From positions 1-64,000 of the IMG/VR virus record IMGVR_UViG_3300011113_000491: a DNA stretch of 64,000 nt; one strand, written 5' to 3'. Shown here in pieces: positions 1 to 11,100 of this stretch. Under the pieces are notes generated by a model, which was not told the DNA's origin, made no database searches, and saw only the letters and a program-made list of their open reading frames with translations. The number at the start of each line of letters is the position of its first letter. Within the stretch, counting starts at the first letter, position 1. The DNA comes from a virus. The position numbers were made by a program, and so were the translations under genes.

Positions 1-922
1 TATCATATGTAATTTTGTTACGATATTTGTTCATCAAGCTAGAAATATATTGTTCTGCTTTTTGCTTTGGAAGATTACCTACATCCACATAGAAAATACG
101 ACGTTCTGGTGCTCTTGACATTCTATAAATTACAACAGCATCTTCAATTTGTCGCAACATGTTTACTGGACGAATTGCCTTATGGACATAACCAACTACT
201 CGTTTTGTTCCACTATCTACTATTCCACTATGAACATATGAAATAGAATCCTTTGCAATTTTAATACCTTGAGAAGTTGTTGGGGTTAGTGAATCTGTGT
301 CGAGATCCGTGTAAATAAAATATTCATCTACACTTTTTACAACTGCAACACTTCCAGTCTTTCCTGCTTGAATTTCTTTGTTTACTTTTCTTATCTTTTT
401 AATTTTAGTTGGATCAATTCCCCTCAGTTCCATTATTCCTTTTTGGGGTTGTTCCATGTCAATAACAATATGATAATATAATTTAGAATCAATATACCAT
501 CTTCTAAAGATATCATCGCCTTTGTTATGAAAATCTAAAAGTTTTTTGATATATTTAAATTCTGTTTGCAACTTTCCTTTTATATTATCGGAAAGAGATG
601 TAACATTGTCTAAATTCATTTTTACTATTTCATTTTCATCATCATAGACAACACAATCATTTATGATATCTTGAATTGCATTATCTACTTCAGGATAAAG
701 TGCCATAGATCTATATTGTTGAATTAAGGTGTTTTCTTCGATTAAAGAACCACCGAAATCAAAATAACTACTTAGAACACCACCTGTCTCAATGACATAT
801 GTGCCGTCATAATCTTCAGGTGAAATAAAGGAGGGTTGGGCCTTAGGTGCCTCAACCCCCTCTACTTCATTTGAAGCTTTTCTTTTACCAAAAGAAAAAC
901 CAAAATAATCGCTTATTGCCAT
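1..922 (-). CDS. 20: Portal vertex protein, gp20-like (3' part outside window)
   Basis: This is the N-terminal ~307 residues of a T4 gp20-type portal, the dodecameric ring through which DNA is packaged and to which the neck binds. I translated it from the minus strand: it opens MAISDYFGFSFGKR and contains the family segments YRSMALYPEVDNAIQDI, VVYDDENE, SYVHSGIVDS and MSRAPERRIFYVDVGNLPK, all typical of T4-like portals. The ATG at 922 is preceded by AGGAT. The gene follows the tail tube gene by 21 bases, exactly the T4 order 18-19-20. It runs off the left edge, where the prohead protease, scaffold and major capsid genes would be expected. Confidence 0.95.
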   Translation of the reverse strand, partial: MAISDYFGFSFGKRKASNEVEGVEAPKAQPSFISPEDYDGTYVIETGGVLSSYFDFGGSLIEENTLIQQYRSMALYPEVDNAIQDIINDCVVYDDENEIVKMNLDNVTSLSDNIKGKLQTEFKYIKKLLDFHNKGDDIFRRWYIDSKLYYHIVIDMEQPQKGIMELRGIDPTKIKKIRKVNKEIQAGKTGSVAVVKSVDEYFIYTDLDTDSLTPTTSQGIKIAKDSISYVHSGIVDSGTKRVVGYVHKAIRPVNMLRQIEDAVVIYRMSRAPERRIFYVDVGNLPKQKAEQYISSLMNKYRNKITYD

Positions 923-943
923 AATTTAAAATCCTATTATCAA

Positions 944-1504
944 TTACTCAGTTGTTGGATCAATTGGACCTGGAGAAACATAATCCCAGTAATCATATGC
1001 AAAGGTAACAGCAAATTCGCTGAAAGTATCTTGCAAGTCATAACTTAATTCTAGAGGTCCAACATCAATTGGGAACAAATTGTACAGTGCAATAGATCTA
1101 CTCCAATTTTGTTGATCAGCATGAACCCCAACTTGACCACCACCAAAATCGTTCCATGCAACTATTGCGGTGCTTGTAACATTATATGAAACATCGTGTG
1201 TTTTAACGGTGTCCATATAATTTAACCATTCCATCATTTGATATCTAACATCATTGGAATTGTCATTTGCATCGTATAACTGCACGGTCCAGTCTGAGAA
1301 TGTTCTTTCTCCTGAAAACTTAATTACTCTACCCATCCAAGGAACAGGAATTACACCCATCGATGCGGTTGGAACCTGTGTTGCTTTTCCATAAAGATCT
1401 AGTTTATCAATTTGAGCTCCGGTTGGGAGATCGATACTGATTCTAAATCTATTTGGTCTTGTACCTTGAAAGTTATTTCTAAAATTGTTAATACTTGTTG
1501 CCAT
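944..1504 (-). CDS. 19: Tail tube protein, gp19-like
   Basis: At 186 aa it matches the size of T4 gp19 (163 aa) and its homologues in marine T4-like phages. The protein stacks as hexamers to form the inner tail tube. Visible family features are the N-terminal FRNNFQGTRPNRFRI segment, a central YQMMEWLNYMDT helix and the C-terminal AVTFAYDYWDYVSPG strand. It lies between sheath (18) and portal (20) as in T4. The start follows a GAAGGGG-type ribosome binding site. Identity rests on both sequence pattern and synteny. Confidence 0.92.
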   Translation of the reverse strand: MATSINNFRNNFQGTRPNRFRISIDLPTGAQIDKLDLYGKATQVPTASMGVIPVPWMGRVIKFSGERTFSDWTVQLYDANDNSNDVRYQMMEWLNYMDTVKTHDVSYNVTSTAIVAWNDFGGGQVGVHADQQNWSRSIALYNLFPIDVGPLELSYDLQDTFSEFAVTFAYDYWDYVSPGPIDPTTE

Positions 1505-1541
1505 TTTAACCCCTTCTTTCTATTAATATATATCTATTTTC

Positions 1542-2786
1542 TTATAGACTTGCTGAAAGATTATCGTTTAGATTCTTGTTAGTGAAGGTAATTCTGACAT
1601 AGTTGATTGCAATTGTTGGTTTAACTAAAATATCAGCAACAAAGATTCTTGCTTGTACTAGTTCAGGTGGATTATTAGTTTCATCACAGATGATTCTATA
1701 GTCAGTAATTCCTCTCTTACCTCTAACCTGTTCAAGAACAGTTGTTGCGGCAAGAGTAAATCTGGCTCTAGTTGATGCATCGTTAATTTCGAAGAGAATG
1801 CTTCTCGCAATTGGATTGATTACTTTTCTTAGATATATGAAAAGTCTAGAAACATTGATTCTCGAAAGAGTTGATGTATCTGCCGCGCCAGTTTTATCAC
1901 CGAAAAGAATAGTTCCTTCTCCGGGGAAAGTCACCACTGGATTAATTCCAGTATCGAATAGAGTATCTTGTTGTGAAATTGTTGGATTATCTAGCAATCT
2001 TACAACATTAAGAATTCTTCCTCTAACTCTACCAGCAGGTGAGAACCAAGGGAATGAGTCTCTATCGCAACGAGTAATGCATCCTGCAACATCTGGAGTT
2101 AGATTTGTAAGAATAAGTTTACTTGCATCAAGATCACCTTGACCAACACCGTTTAAGTGATATTTTGATCCTGCAACATTTACATAAAATTCTGTGTTTG
2201 CGCCTTCAGCCTTTTGAGTATCTGTAACTGATCTAGCCACCACACCTAAGACTGGAACATCGCTTACAGCTTTGGCATCTACTACAGTTTTTAAACTGGT
2301 AAGATCTATATCTGCGGTATCTCCCATGAAAATAACATCAAACCCTACAGTTGGATCTGACAGAGATGTTGTTCTAGAAACCACGTTTGAAACTGTTCCG
2401 GTTTGACCTACTAAACATCTAGATCCGTATTGTAAGAAGTTGTGCAATGCCCACCATTCTTTCATCCAGGCCTTTGTTGCTCCTTGTCCTTCCGCAGCAC
2501 CAACATTAATATAACCGGCAGCAGTGATACCAATTTGTGCCTGAAGAGTAACACCTGTTATTCCTGCTACAATTAATTGTTTCTCTGCATAATATTTTAA
2601 TCTACCAAAAAGATCATTTATTCCTTCTACGGTCATTAAACCGGATTGCTTTTCACCTGTATTTCCTAAATCCGATACTAAACCCTTAACAGAAACCATA
2701 GCTCCTATTCCGGGACTAGTATTTTCTCCAATAGGTGCTACCAATGATTCATCTATTACTTTAATTGTTACATTTGGTCGTGCCAT
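1542..2786 (-). CDS. 18: Tail sheath protein, gp18-like
   Basis: This 414-aa sheath subunit polymerises around the tube and contracts to drive it through the host envelope. It is shorter than T4 gp18 (659 aa), as in many myophages that lack the extra outer domains. The C-terminal half carries the conserved sheath core: NVVRLLDNPTISQQDTLFD, INVSRLFIYLRKVI, RFTLAATTVLEQVRGKRGI and YRIICDETNNPPELV, followed by a final strand with NYVRITFTNK. The start is supported by an AAAGGAGAT ribosome binding site. Gene order 17-18-19-20 is conserved. Confidence 0.95.
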   Translation of the reverse strand: MARPNVTIKVIDESLVAPIGENTSPGIGAMVSVKGLVSDLGNTGEKQSGLMTVEGINDLFGRLKYYAEKQLIVAGITGVTLQAQIGITAAGYINVGAAEGQGATKAWMKEWWALHNFLQYGSRCLVGQTGTVSNVVSRTTSLSDPTVGFDVIFMGDTADIDLTSLKTVVDAKAVSDVPVLGVVARSVTDTQKAEGANTEFYVNVAGSKYHLNGVGQGDLDASKLILTNLTPDVAGCITRCDRDSFPWFSPAGRVRGRILNVVRLLDNPTISQQDTLFDTGINPVVTFPGEGTILFGDKTGAADTSTLSRINVSRLFIYLRKVINPIARSILFEINDASTRARFTLAATTVLEQVRGKRGITDYRIICDETNNPPELVQARIFVADILVKPTIAINYVRITFTNKNLNDNLSASL

Positions 2787-2840
2787 TTATATCTCCTTTA
2801 AATAGTCTTGATTTAAAAGTATGTATATTTTTGATAATCT

Positions 2841-5054
<2,214 letters not shown>

Positions 5055-5058
<4 letters not shown>

Positions 5059-5783
5059 GGTACATATGTAACACTTCCTGTGTCAGCATCTCCTGTATAT
5101 CCTGTATCTGTAATAAATTCTTCTGTAACATAATTTTTAAAATTAACATCAACTTCTTCAATCGGACCACTAGTGACTGTCTTAATTTTTCCAAACATAT
5201 AAGTTTTTGCAGTAAATGCCAAAGTGGAGATTACACTTCTTCTAGTAGCATATGTTCCTTCAAAATCTTCTGTGGTTTGAACCCCATTTAATTGAAATGG
5301 AACATCTACTTTTGTGTTGAGATCATTAAAATTTATGGTAACAGTAAAATCTGGAGTAAAATTAGGAACTATTTGTTCTATTATTTGAAAATTATCATCT
5401 ATAGTTCTAGTAAAAATATAAACACCAAAATCAACATTATATGGAACTTCAGACCACATTGATGACATTGTATTATTTTCATACTTTATAACTTTATTTA
5501 ACTTATTGAGTTTTCTTGTTGGATCATATAAAATATTTGATATTTGAAATCCTATTACTGGAAGAGTAATCCCTAATTTAGTTCCAGAACTAATACTACT
5601 TGCTTCTGTTAATCTCCTTACAAACTTTTCTTTTGGTCCATATGTAAGAGGAACTCTAATTTTTTCAACTAAAGAATTAGAAGAATCAAATCTAGAGATG
5701 TATATCTCATTTAAAATAGATCCAAATGCAACCACTAATTTTTTGAGTGAACGATTATAATAACTGTCGTTTATTCCAAACAT
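5055..5783 (-). CDS. 15: Tail sheath stabilizer and completion protein, gp15-like
   Basis: 242 aa; T4 gp15 is 272 aa. In T4 it caps the finished tail and stabilises the sheath before head joining. The segments VPLTYGPKEKFVRRL and ISNILYDPTRKLNKLNK, plus the SMWSEVPYNVDFGVYIFTR stretch, are typical of gp15 in marine T4-like phages. Genes 14, 15 and 16 overlap or abut by a few bases. No domain is missing. Confidence 0.92.
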
Positions 5784-6727
5784 TAGTATGCTCCTTCAGA
5801 GAATGGATCCTTTTCAGTAAAATCAAATATAGAGTCCTTCTCTTGTTTAAATGCAATTGCATCATTATCTCTGTCAGGATCATCTGTCTCAGGATTTCTT
5901 GCAACTACTATGGTGGATGTAGTAATTCCTGATAAGTAATATTCAACTCCAGATGTTAGTCCCTTAACACTCTGTCCAGTTGTGCTGTTAAATGTTCCTG
6001 TTATGTCTGCAACATAAACATAATTATATGTTGTTCCATTATAGTAATTGAACTCTATTATAGTTCCATAAGCGGTTGCATTTGCAAAAGTTGCAGTTGC
6101 GCCGGTGACACCATAAACTTGAAATATTTTTTCTCCGGTGTAAAAATCGTAACTTGCTCCAAATGCCGTTGCACCTAGAGTCAACAGTTTTAAATATTCT
6201 TTTCTTTCTGTTTGTGTAGAATCTATATCTAAATTTCCAGTATTGATTGCTTCGTGTGAGTAGTTGAAAACTTCACATGTTAAATTGTAGGTGGTTAGTT
6301 TTCCAAATTGGAAGAATGGTTGTTTGTCCTCAACAAAATTAATTTCAAACAAATATTCCATCATTGGAAAATAAATAAGATCCCCTTCTCGTGGTCTTGT
6401 TATGTTTGTTTCTTTTGAACAAACTTCCTGTTCAAATCTAGTTTTTGATAATACTAAATTTACTCTGTCTGTTAATTGAATACCAAACTTAGTAACAATA
6501 TCTCTCTCTCCTCCAAACTGCTGAACATCACTCAAATACATTTCAATCGGATACCCTTTGCTAAATTTGCTACCATGAGTATCCTCTCCAAGAGTTTGAT
6601 CTAAATTGATATACTGTCTTGGTATATAAACAACATCTCTACCCATTGCTTTGATTGTTTCAATAACAAGGTCATTTAGGAGAGTTTGTTCTCCGACATA
6701 TTCTTTAAAATATGGATTTACTGCCAT
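5783..6727 (-). CDS. 14: Neck protein, gp14-like
   Basis: 314 aa; T4 gp14 is 256 aa. gp13 and gp14 form the neck that closes the filled head and receives the tail. The N-terminal half (VNPYFKEYVGEQTLLNDLV, MGRDVVYIPR, LVLSKTRFEQE) and DLIYFPMMEYLFEINFVEDK match the gp14 family. The C-terminal region contains a TGATATFANATAYGTII-type beta insertion that probably accounts for the extra length. It is placed exactly as in T4, between 13 and 15. Confidence 0.92.
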   Translation of the reverse strand: MAVNPYFKEYVGEQTLLNDLVIETIKAMGRDVVYIPRQYINLDQTLGEDTHGSKFSKGYPIEMYLSDVQQFGGERDIVTKFGIQLTDRVNLVLSKTRFEQEVCSKETNITRPREGDLIYFPMMEYLFEINFVEDKQPFFQFGKLTTYNLTCEVFNYSHEAINTGNLDIDSTQTERKEYLKLLTLGATAFGASYDFYTGEKIFQVYGVTGATATFANATAYGTIIEFNYYNGTTYNYVYVADITGTFNSTTGQSVKGLTSGVEYYLSGITTSTIVVARNPETDDPDRDNDAIAFKQEKDSIFDFTEKDPFSEGAY

Positions 6728-6730
6728 GTT

Positions 6731-7534
6731 TTAACCCATCATGAAATCAACAGGCAATTCATAACTTCTAAGGAATTCATTTTCTATTTCTGCAATTTCC
6801 TGAATCGCTTCTGCATATATTTGAGAACCCTTCATTACTATACCACCAGGCAAAGCAACCCCATCATACTTTGCCATGTTTGCTCCCCATTGTCTCTTTA
6901 TGAGTGCTGTGCTATATTTTTGCAACCATCTATCGTTGTAAATTTCTATAAACTTTTCTGGATCTAAAGTAGCATATGCTTCTACAATTAAATAAGATCC
7001 GGGAGTAACATCGGAGAGAGTGCCGTCGATATATAAACGATTTGTTACTTTACTAAATCTTATTGCTTTTTCTGGTTGAAAGAAATCTTGAATTAATTTA
7101 ATGTATCTTTTTGTAGAGTCATATGTTGCAAGTCCCAATGCAGGAGAACCTGCAAGACCTCTGTTGATACCAAAGTAGTCAGTTAATGCTAATTGATATC
7201 GTATATCAAACATGTCTATAGAAGTAAAGTTTCCAAACTGAAATACTTTTACTACTGAAACTATATCTTTTCCATCTGGACTATCTCCAGTTATACCGTT
7301 AATTGGTCCAATGGAATCAGTTTCGATGTATTTACGATCAATATCAGTTTGTGTTAATTGATATTTAAAATAACCCTTTTCCACTCCATCAAAATGTCTT
7401 TCGGAGAAAAATAACATGGCTTCGTCAATACGGTCTTCACATTGACGATAATCCACATTTATTTGTATTACTGGTTTACCGAGTTTGCGAAGACAGTATT
7501 CTATTAATTCGTCTCTTGAATTTATTGTTGCCAT
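6731..7534 (-). CDS. 13: Neck protein, gp13-like
   Basis: 267 aa, near T4 gp13 (309 aa). The N terminus SRDELIEYCLRKLGKPVI and the segments QCEDRIDEAMLFFSERHFDG and DMFDIRYQLALTDYFG are characteristic of the head-closure gp13 family. The C-terminal LPGGIVMKGSQIYAEA segment is also conserved. A perfect hairpin with a TATAAATA box in its loop lies just upstream (7540-7566), so a late transcript probably begins here and continues through 14-20. The ATG is preceded by GGAG inside the hairpin's downstream arm. Confidence 0.92.
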   Translation of the reverse strand: MATINSRDELIEYCLRKLGKPVIQINVDYRQCEDRIDEAMLFFSERHFDGVEKGYFKYQLTQTDIDRKYIETDSIGPINGITGDSPDGKDIVSVVKVFQFGNFTSIDMFDIRYQLALTDYFGINRGLAGSPALGLATYDSTKRYIKLIQDFFQPEKAIRFSKVTNRLYIDGTLSDVTPGSYLIVEAYATLDPEKFIEIYNDRWLQKYSTALIKRQWGANMAKYDGVALPGGIVMKGSQIYAEAIQEIAEIENEFLRSYELPVDFMMG

Positions 7535-7539
7535 TAAAA

Positions 7540-7566
7540 AATCTCCGTAGTATTTATACGGAGATT
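7540..7566. terminator. Bidirectional intrinsic terminator with a late-promoter box in its loop
   Basis: A perfect 10-bp stem (AATCTCCGTA / TACGGAGATT) with a 7-base loop, flanked by a T-run on both strands (CTTTTTTA on plus, TTTTTTA on minus). Read on minus it can end the transcript of the 7590-8129 gene. The loop and inner stem contain TATAAATACTA (box at 7551-7558), almost the full T4 late-promoter consensus. See the findings. Confidence 0.75.
7551..7558 (-). promoter_or_regulatory. T4-type late promoter box TATAAATA upstream of gp13
   Basis: TATAAATACTA on minus matches the T4 late consensus beyond the core octamer. It lies 16 bases before the gp13 ATG, leaving only a short leader that still includes the GGAG ribosome binding site. 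Late boxes with the same close spacing precede other minus-strand genes here. Confidence 0.6.
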
Positions 7567-7589
7567 CTTTTTTATTTTTAAGTATTTAA

Positions 7590-8129
7590 TTATGCTTCAG
7601 TTGATTTGTTTTCAGCATTTTCACTTCCACTGTTTTCTTTCTTTGGTGGAGGAGCATTGTGAATAGTTACCTGAACCATATCAATATCCTTATAGTTCAT
7701 GTTTTCAATATAGTATCTACGAGTTATTGGAGAAACTGCTTCATCCGGTGTAGATTGCTTATAATTAGTAAAACCAGGCATTTGTAGAGGACATGCTAGT
7801 TTTGGATAATCTAACTTACTATATTCATCTCCTTCTGCAATCAACCATGTTCCCTTTCGATCTCCACAACCACAACCCCCACAGTAGTGTTTTCCTTCTG
7901 TTGCTGAAGTCTTGAGGTGTTCGCATGGTGGAAGAACTCCACCAGAAGATTGATTACCAAAACAACTTAAAACTCGTAATTGCTTTACTGGTTTTGTTGT
8001 CTTTTCGTTTTTAAGTCCTCTAGACGTTAACGCGGTAGCAAAATTTTGAACCATAGTTAATTTGTTTGCAATTCCACTCTTTTGTTCTATTGTTTCTTTT
8101 CTAAATTCTGGTTGATTTTCATTGTCCAT
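7590..8129 (-). CDS. Small Cys-cluster protein of unknown function, whisker position
   Basis: A 179-aa protein I do not recognise. Residues ~50-120 hold a cluster of cysteines (LSCFG, PPCEHL, YCGGCGCGD, LACPL) that suggests a zinc- or iron-sulphur-binding fold. The flanks are charged and the tail is low-complexity (KKENSGSENAENKSTEA). It sits between the adhesins and gp13, where T4 has the fibritin/whisker gene wac, but it shows no coiled-coil fibritin features. An AGGAG ribosome binding site and a host-type promoter (TTGACG-16-TATAAT) precede it, so it may be transcribed separately from the adhesins. Confidence 0.8.
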   Translation of the reverse strand: MDNENQPEFRKETIEQKSGIANKLTMVQNFATALTSRGLKNEKTTKPVKQLRVLSCFGNQSSGGVLPPCEHLKTSATEGKHYCGGCGCGDRKGTWLIAEGDEYSKLDYPKLACPLQMPGFTNYKQSTPDEAVSPITRRYYIENMNYKDIDMVQVTIHNAPPPKKENSGSENAENKSTEA

Positions 8130-8155
8130 GTTTAAAATACTCCTAAATCAAATCA

Positions 8156-8183
8156 ATTATACTACTTAAAAATATTACGTCAA
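8156..8183 (-). promoter_or_regulatory. Host-type sigma70 promoter for the Cys-cluster gene
   Basis: On minus, TTGACG (8178-8183) and TATAAT (8156-8161) are separated by 16 bases. The -35 box lies in the last codons of the giant adhesin gene. The ATG of the next gene (8129) lies 26 bases beyond the -10 box, with AGGAG between. Confidence 0.5.
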
Positions 8184-11100
8184 CTTAATTCTTCTCATAA
8201 ATCTAACATTCCATCGCTTACTACCATATGCAGGAACTGGTATTACTCTACCAAAGTTTGTACCATCAATAGTATCGAAATATATGCTATTTATTAGTTC
8301 ATTACTAAATGCCGTTGATGTTAAGAATACTGAATTTTCTATATCATCTCTATGCATCTTATTTATGTAAGTAAAATAATTAGTAGAATCATCATATATT
8401 TTAGAAGCAAAGAATTTCATTTCTTCCACAGATGGAATATAAAAATCCATAAATCCAAATTTATTTTTGTATTTTACTTTTTCATACAAACGTGAAGAAT
8501 CTGTTTGGATATTGTATGTGTTATAGAAACCATCGTGTAATGAATTTATACTTAATTTCTTATCATCTTCTGTATCCAAATCAAAATATCTTACTTTATT
8601 TGATGTTTCAGAAACTATTAAAACCCATCCCTTATCAAAATCTTTGCTACCTTTTGTAGAAATTTTTGATTTCTTAAAACCTACAGAGTTCAACTCAATT
8701 GGATCTGAACCATATACTAAACTTTGATTTGGTTTATAAACTCCTATGAAATATCCACCCATGAAACGATCACCAAAGGACAGATTAAATGATTTAAATT
8801 TTTGTTCTGTCATTGTTTGAGGAACTAATATGTTATTAGAATCTAAAACTGGATTTGATGGAGCATATTCGCTATCGCACATTCTGTTATCTGAATCATA
8901 TAGAGTTACAAAATGACCATTTCTTTGTTCACATATTCCCTTTAATGTTGGATAGCATTTATAATCGTAACCAGAGTCTGTTTCTATTAATTCAAAACAA
9001 GTTCCAACATTTTCTACTCTCTTCTTGCGCGTGGCAAATCCTATATTACCACCTAGAAGCATCATTGCACTTTCAACTCCGCAATCATGAGGACTTGAAT
9101 TTTGCAATAAAGATTTATTACATAGTGCTCCACTAGTATAAACAGTTTGGTATTTAACTAAAGACGGATCATATGCTAAACCATCACTAGTGTTAACTAT
9201 GTAAATTTGATTTGATACGGCCGTTGACTTAAGTTCACAGTCTCTCTGGGTACACACGTTAGTACATGTAATTCCTAGAGGAATGTTAGATTCGTCATAT
9301 TCCATATAGCAACATGCTCTTGGAATTCTTTTATCAACAAAACATTCTTTTGATGAAGAACCAAGTATTCTCAAACTACTTCCTACTATTTCTCTATTTG
9401 CAACACTTTCATGAATACAATCACCTATATTGGAACAAGATCTATTTGAATAAACAGGAGAACCATCATCATACCACACGCACTGAGGAATTTCTAAAGA
9501 GGTGTCACAATAACTTCCATATGCAGTGTTTGCATTACATACTCCCTTATATGAGGTGTCATTAATTTGTGAAGAACAAACTTGAGCTCCATTTTCATCT
9601 GTTCTATAACAACAATCACGAACTACGCCATCTATGCACCCGCAACAATAATTACAAGATCCCTCTAAATCTGATGCAAATCCAGTTGGACACGTTATAG
9701 TACTACAATTTTGTAAAGGATATGGGGTTCCTCCTGCATATATGCATTCATATGCAATTAAAGAATCTTGACATACTCCACCAATACAACAAGCTCCTTG
9801 ACCACAATTTGTTGTTTGTGGATATGACAAACCAAACGCTTCTTGACAGGTAACACATAATCCTAAATTTGAAGTACCACCTGCTGCTCCACCCTGACAA
9901 CTCCCCTCACCTGGTGCATTTACTGACCAATATTCATAAATTGGAGCTCCATTACAAGTTCCTATTTGTTTTCTCCAATTTGTACCAGATCCTCCAAAAT
10001 CTTCTGCATCTGGAGGTATTCCCAAATCATCAAGAGTTGGTGTTGAACTAGGTACATCCACACACAATAATGTACTAGTTGATGTTGGATTTCCTGAAGT
10101 GCCAGGACACGTTTCTCTAACATTCAATATACATGCAAAATAAGTAGCTTGATAACATGGCTGATCATCACACGATTTTCCTCCATTAAAAATTGCCGTA
10201 GGATCTATATCACATATGCTTTTTGTTGTCATTTGACAAGATCCATCTTCTTTGCAACATGCGCCAAAATTTGCATTGCAATTTACGGATGTACATAAGG
10301 TTCCACACCCATTCCAATATCTGTATGCGAGTGAATCAGTTACACAATCACTTTGTTTTACATTGTTGGTACAAGTAGCTACAGCCGGAATACTAGTTCT
10401 TGAAATACTACAACATGCTCCCAATGCTCCAGGACACGGTGAATTAGTACAATTGTTTGGGGATGTAGTAGATGTTATATTTCCATAGTATCTAAATATT
10501 TTATTTCCACATACACCAGTACCTGTGCAATTAGACTGTAAAACATTATCAGTACAAGTTCCATTTGCATCTCCTTGACAACAAGATCCTGAACAATTGT
10601 TACAAGTTGTAACTTCTTGACCGTTATTTGCAGTACATTCTGACTTCTTCTTTGTAGAACAAGATTGTGTTGTAGGATCACAACACAGAACATTAGGATC
10701 ACAAGTTACTTGACTACAAGTTTTTCCTACATTAAAGGTTCCTGTACAATTTCCTGGCAACACATAAGAACATCCGCCAGTAGATAGACAACATGCTCCT
10801 GCTGCACCTTCACATGCATCTGCTACACCATCCGCATCGAGATCGGTGCATTTTGAACCATAACCTTGAAAAGTTCCTGAACACGAGTTCTTTTGTATTA
10901 CAGTACATGTTGTTGTACTACAACATGCACCACGACAAGGATATGCTGCTTGACCTGTTGTGGGACATGCAGCGGCTGAGGTAAGATAAATTCCACCCCA
11001 AAAATTTGTGCCATTATCACATGTTCCATTCGCACAACAATCTTGTTTATTTTCATAAACACAACCAGTGGGTTTACAGCATCTTCCAGAACAAGTTGAT

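Noticed and set aside
10252-10488. Plus-strand open frames inside the 8.2-16 kb adhesin (several of 60-120 codons)
   Set aside because: They mirror the Cys-module repeat on the opposite strand, lack ribosome binding sites and have no domain content.
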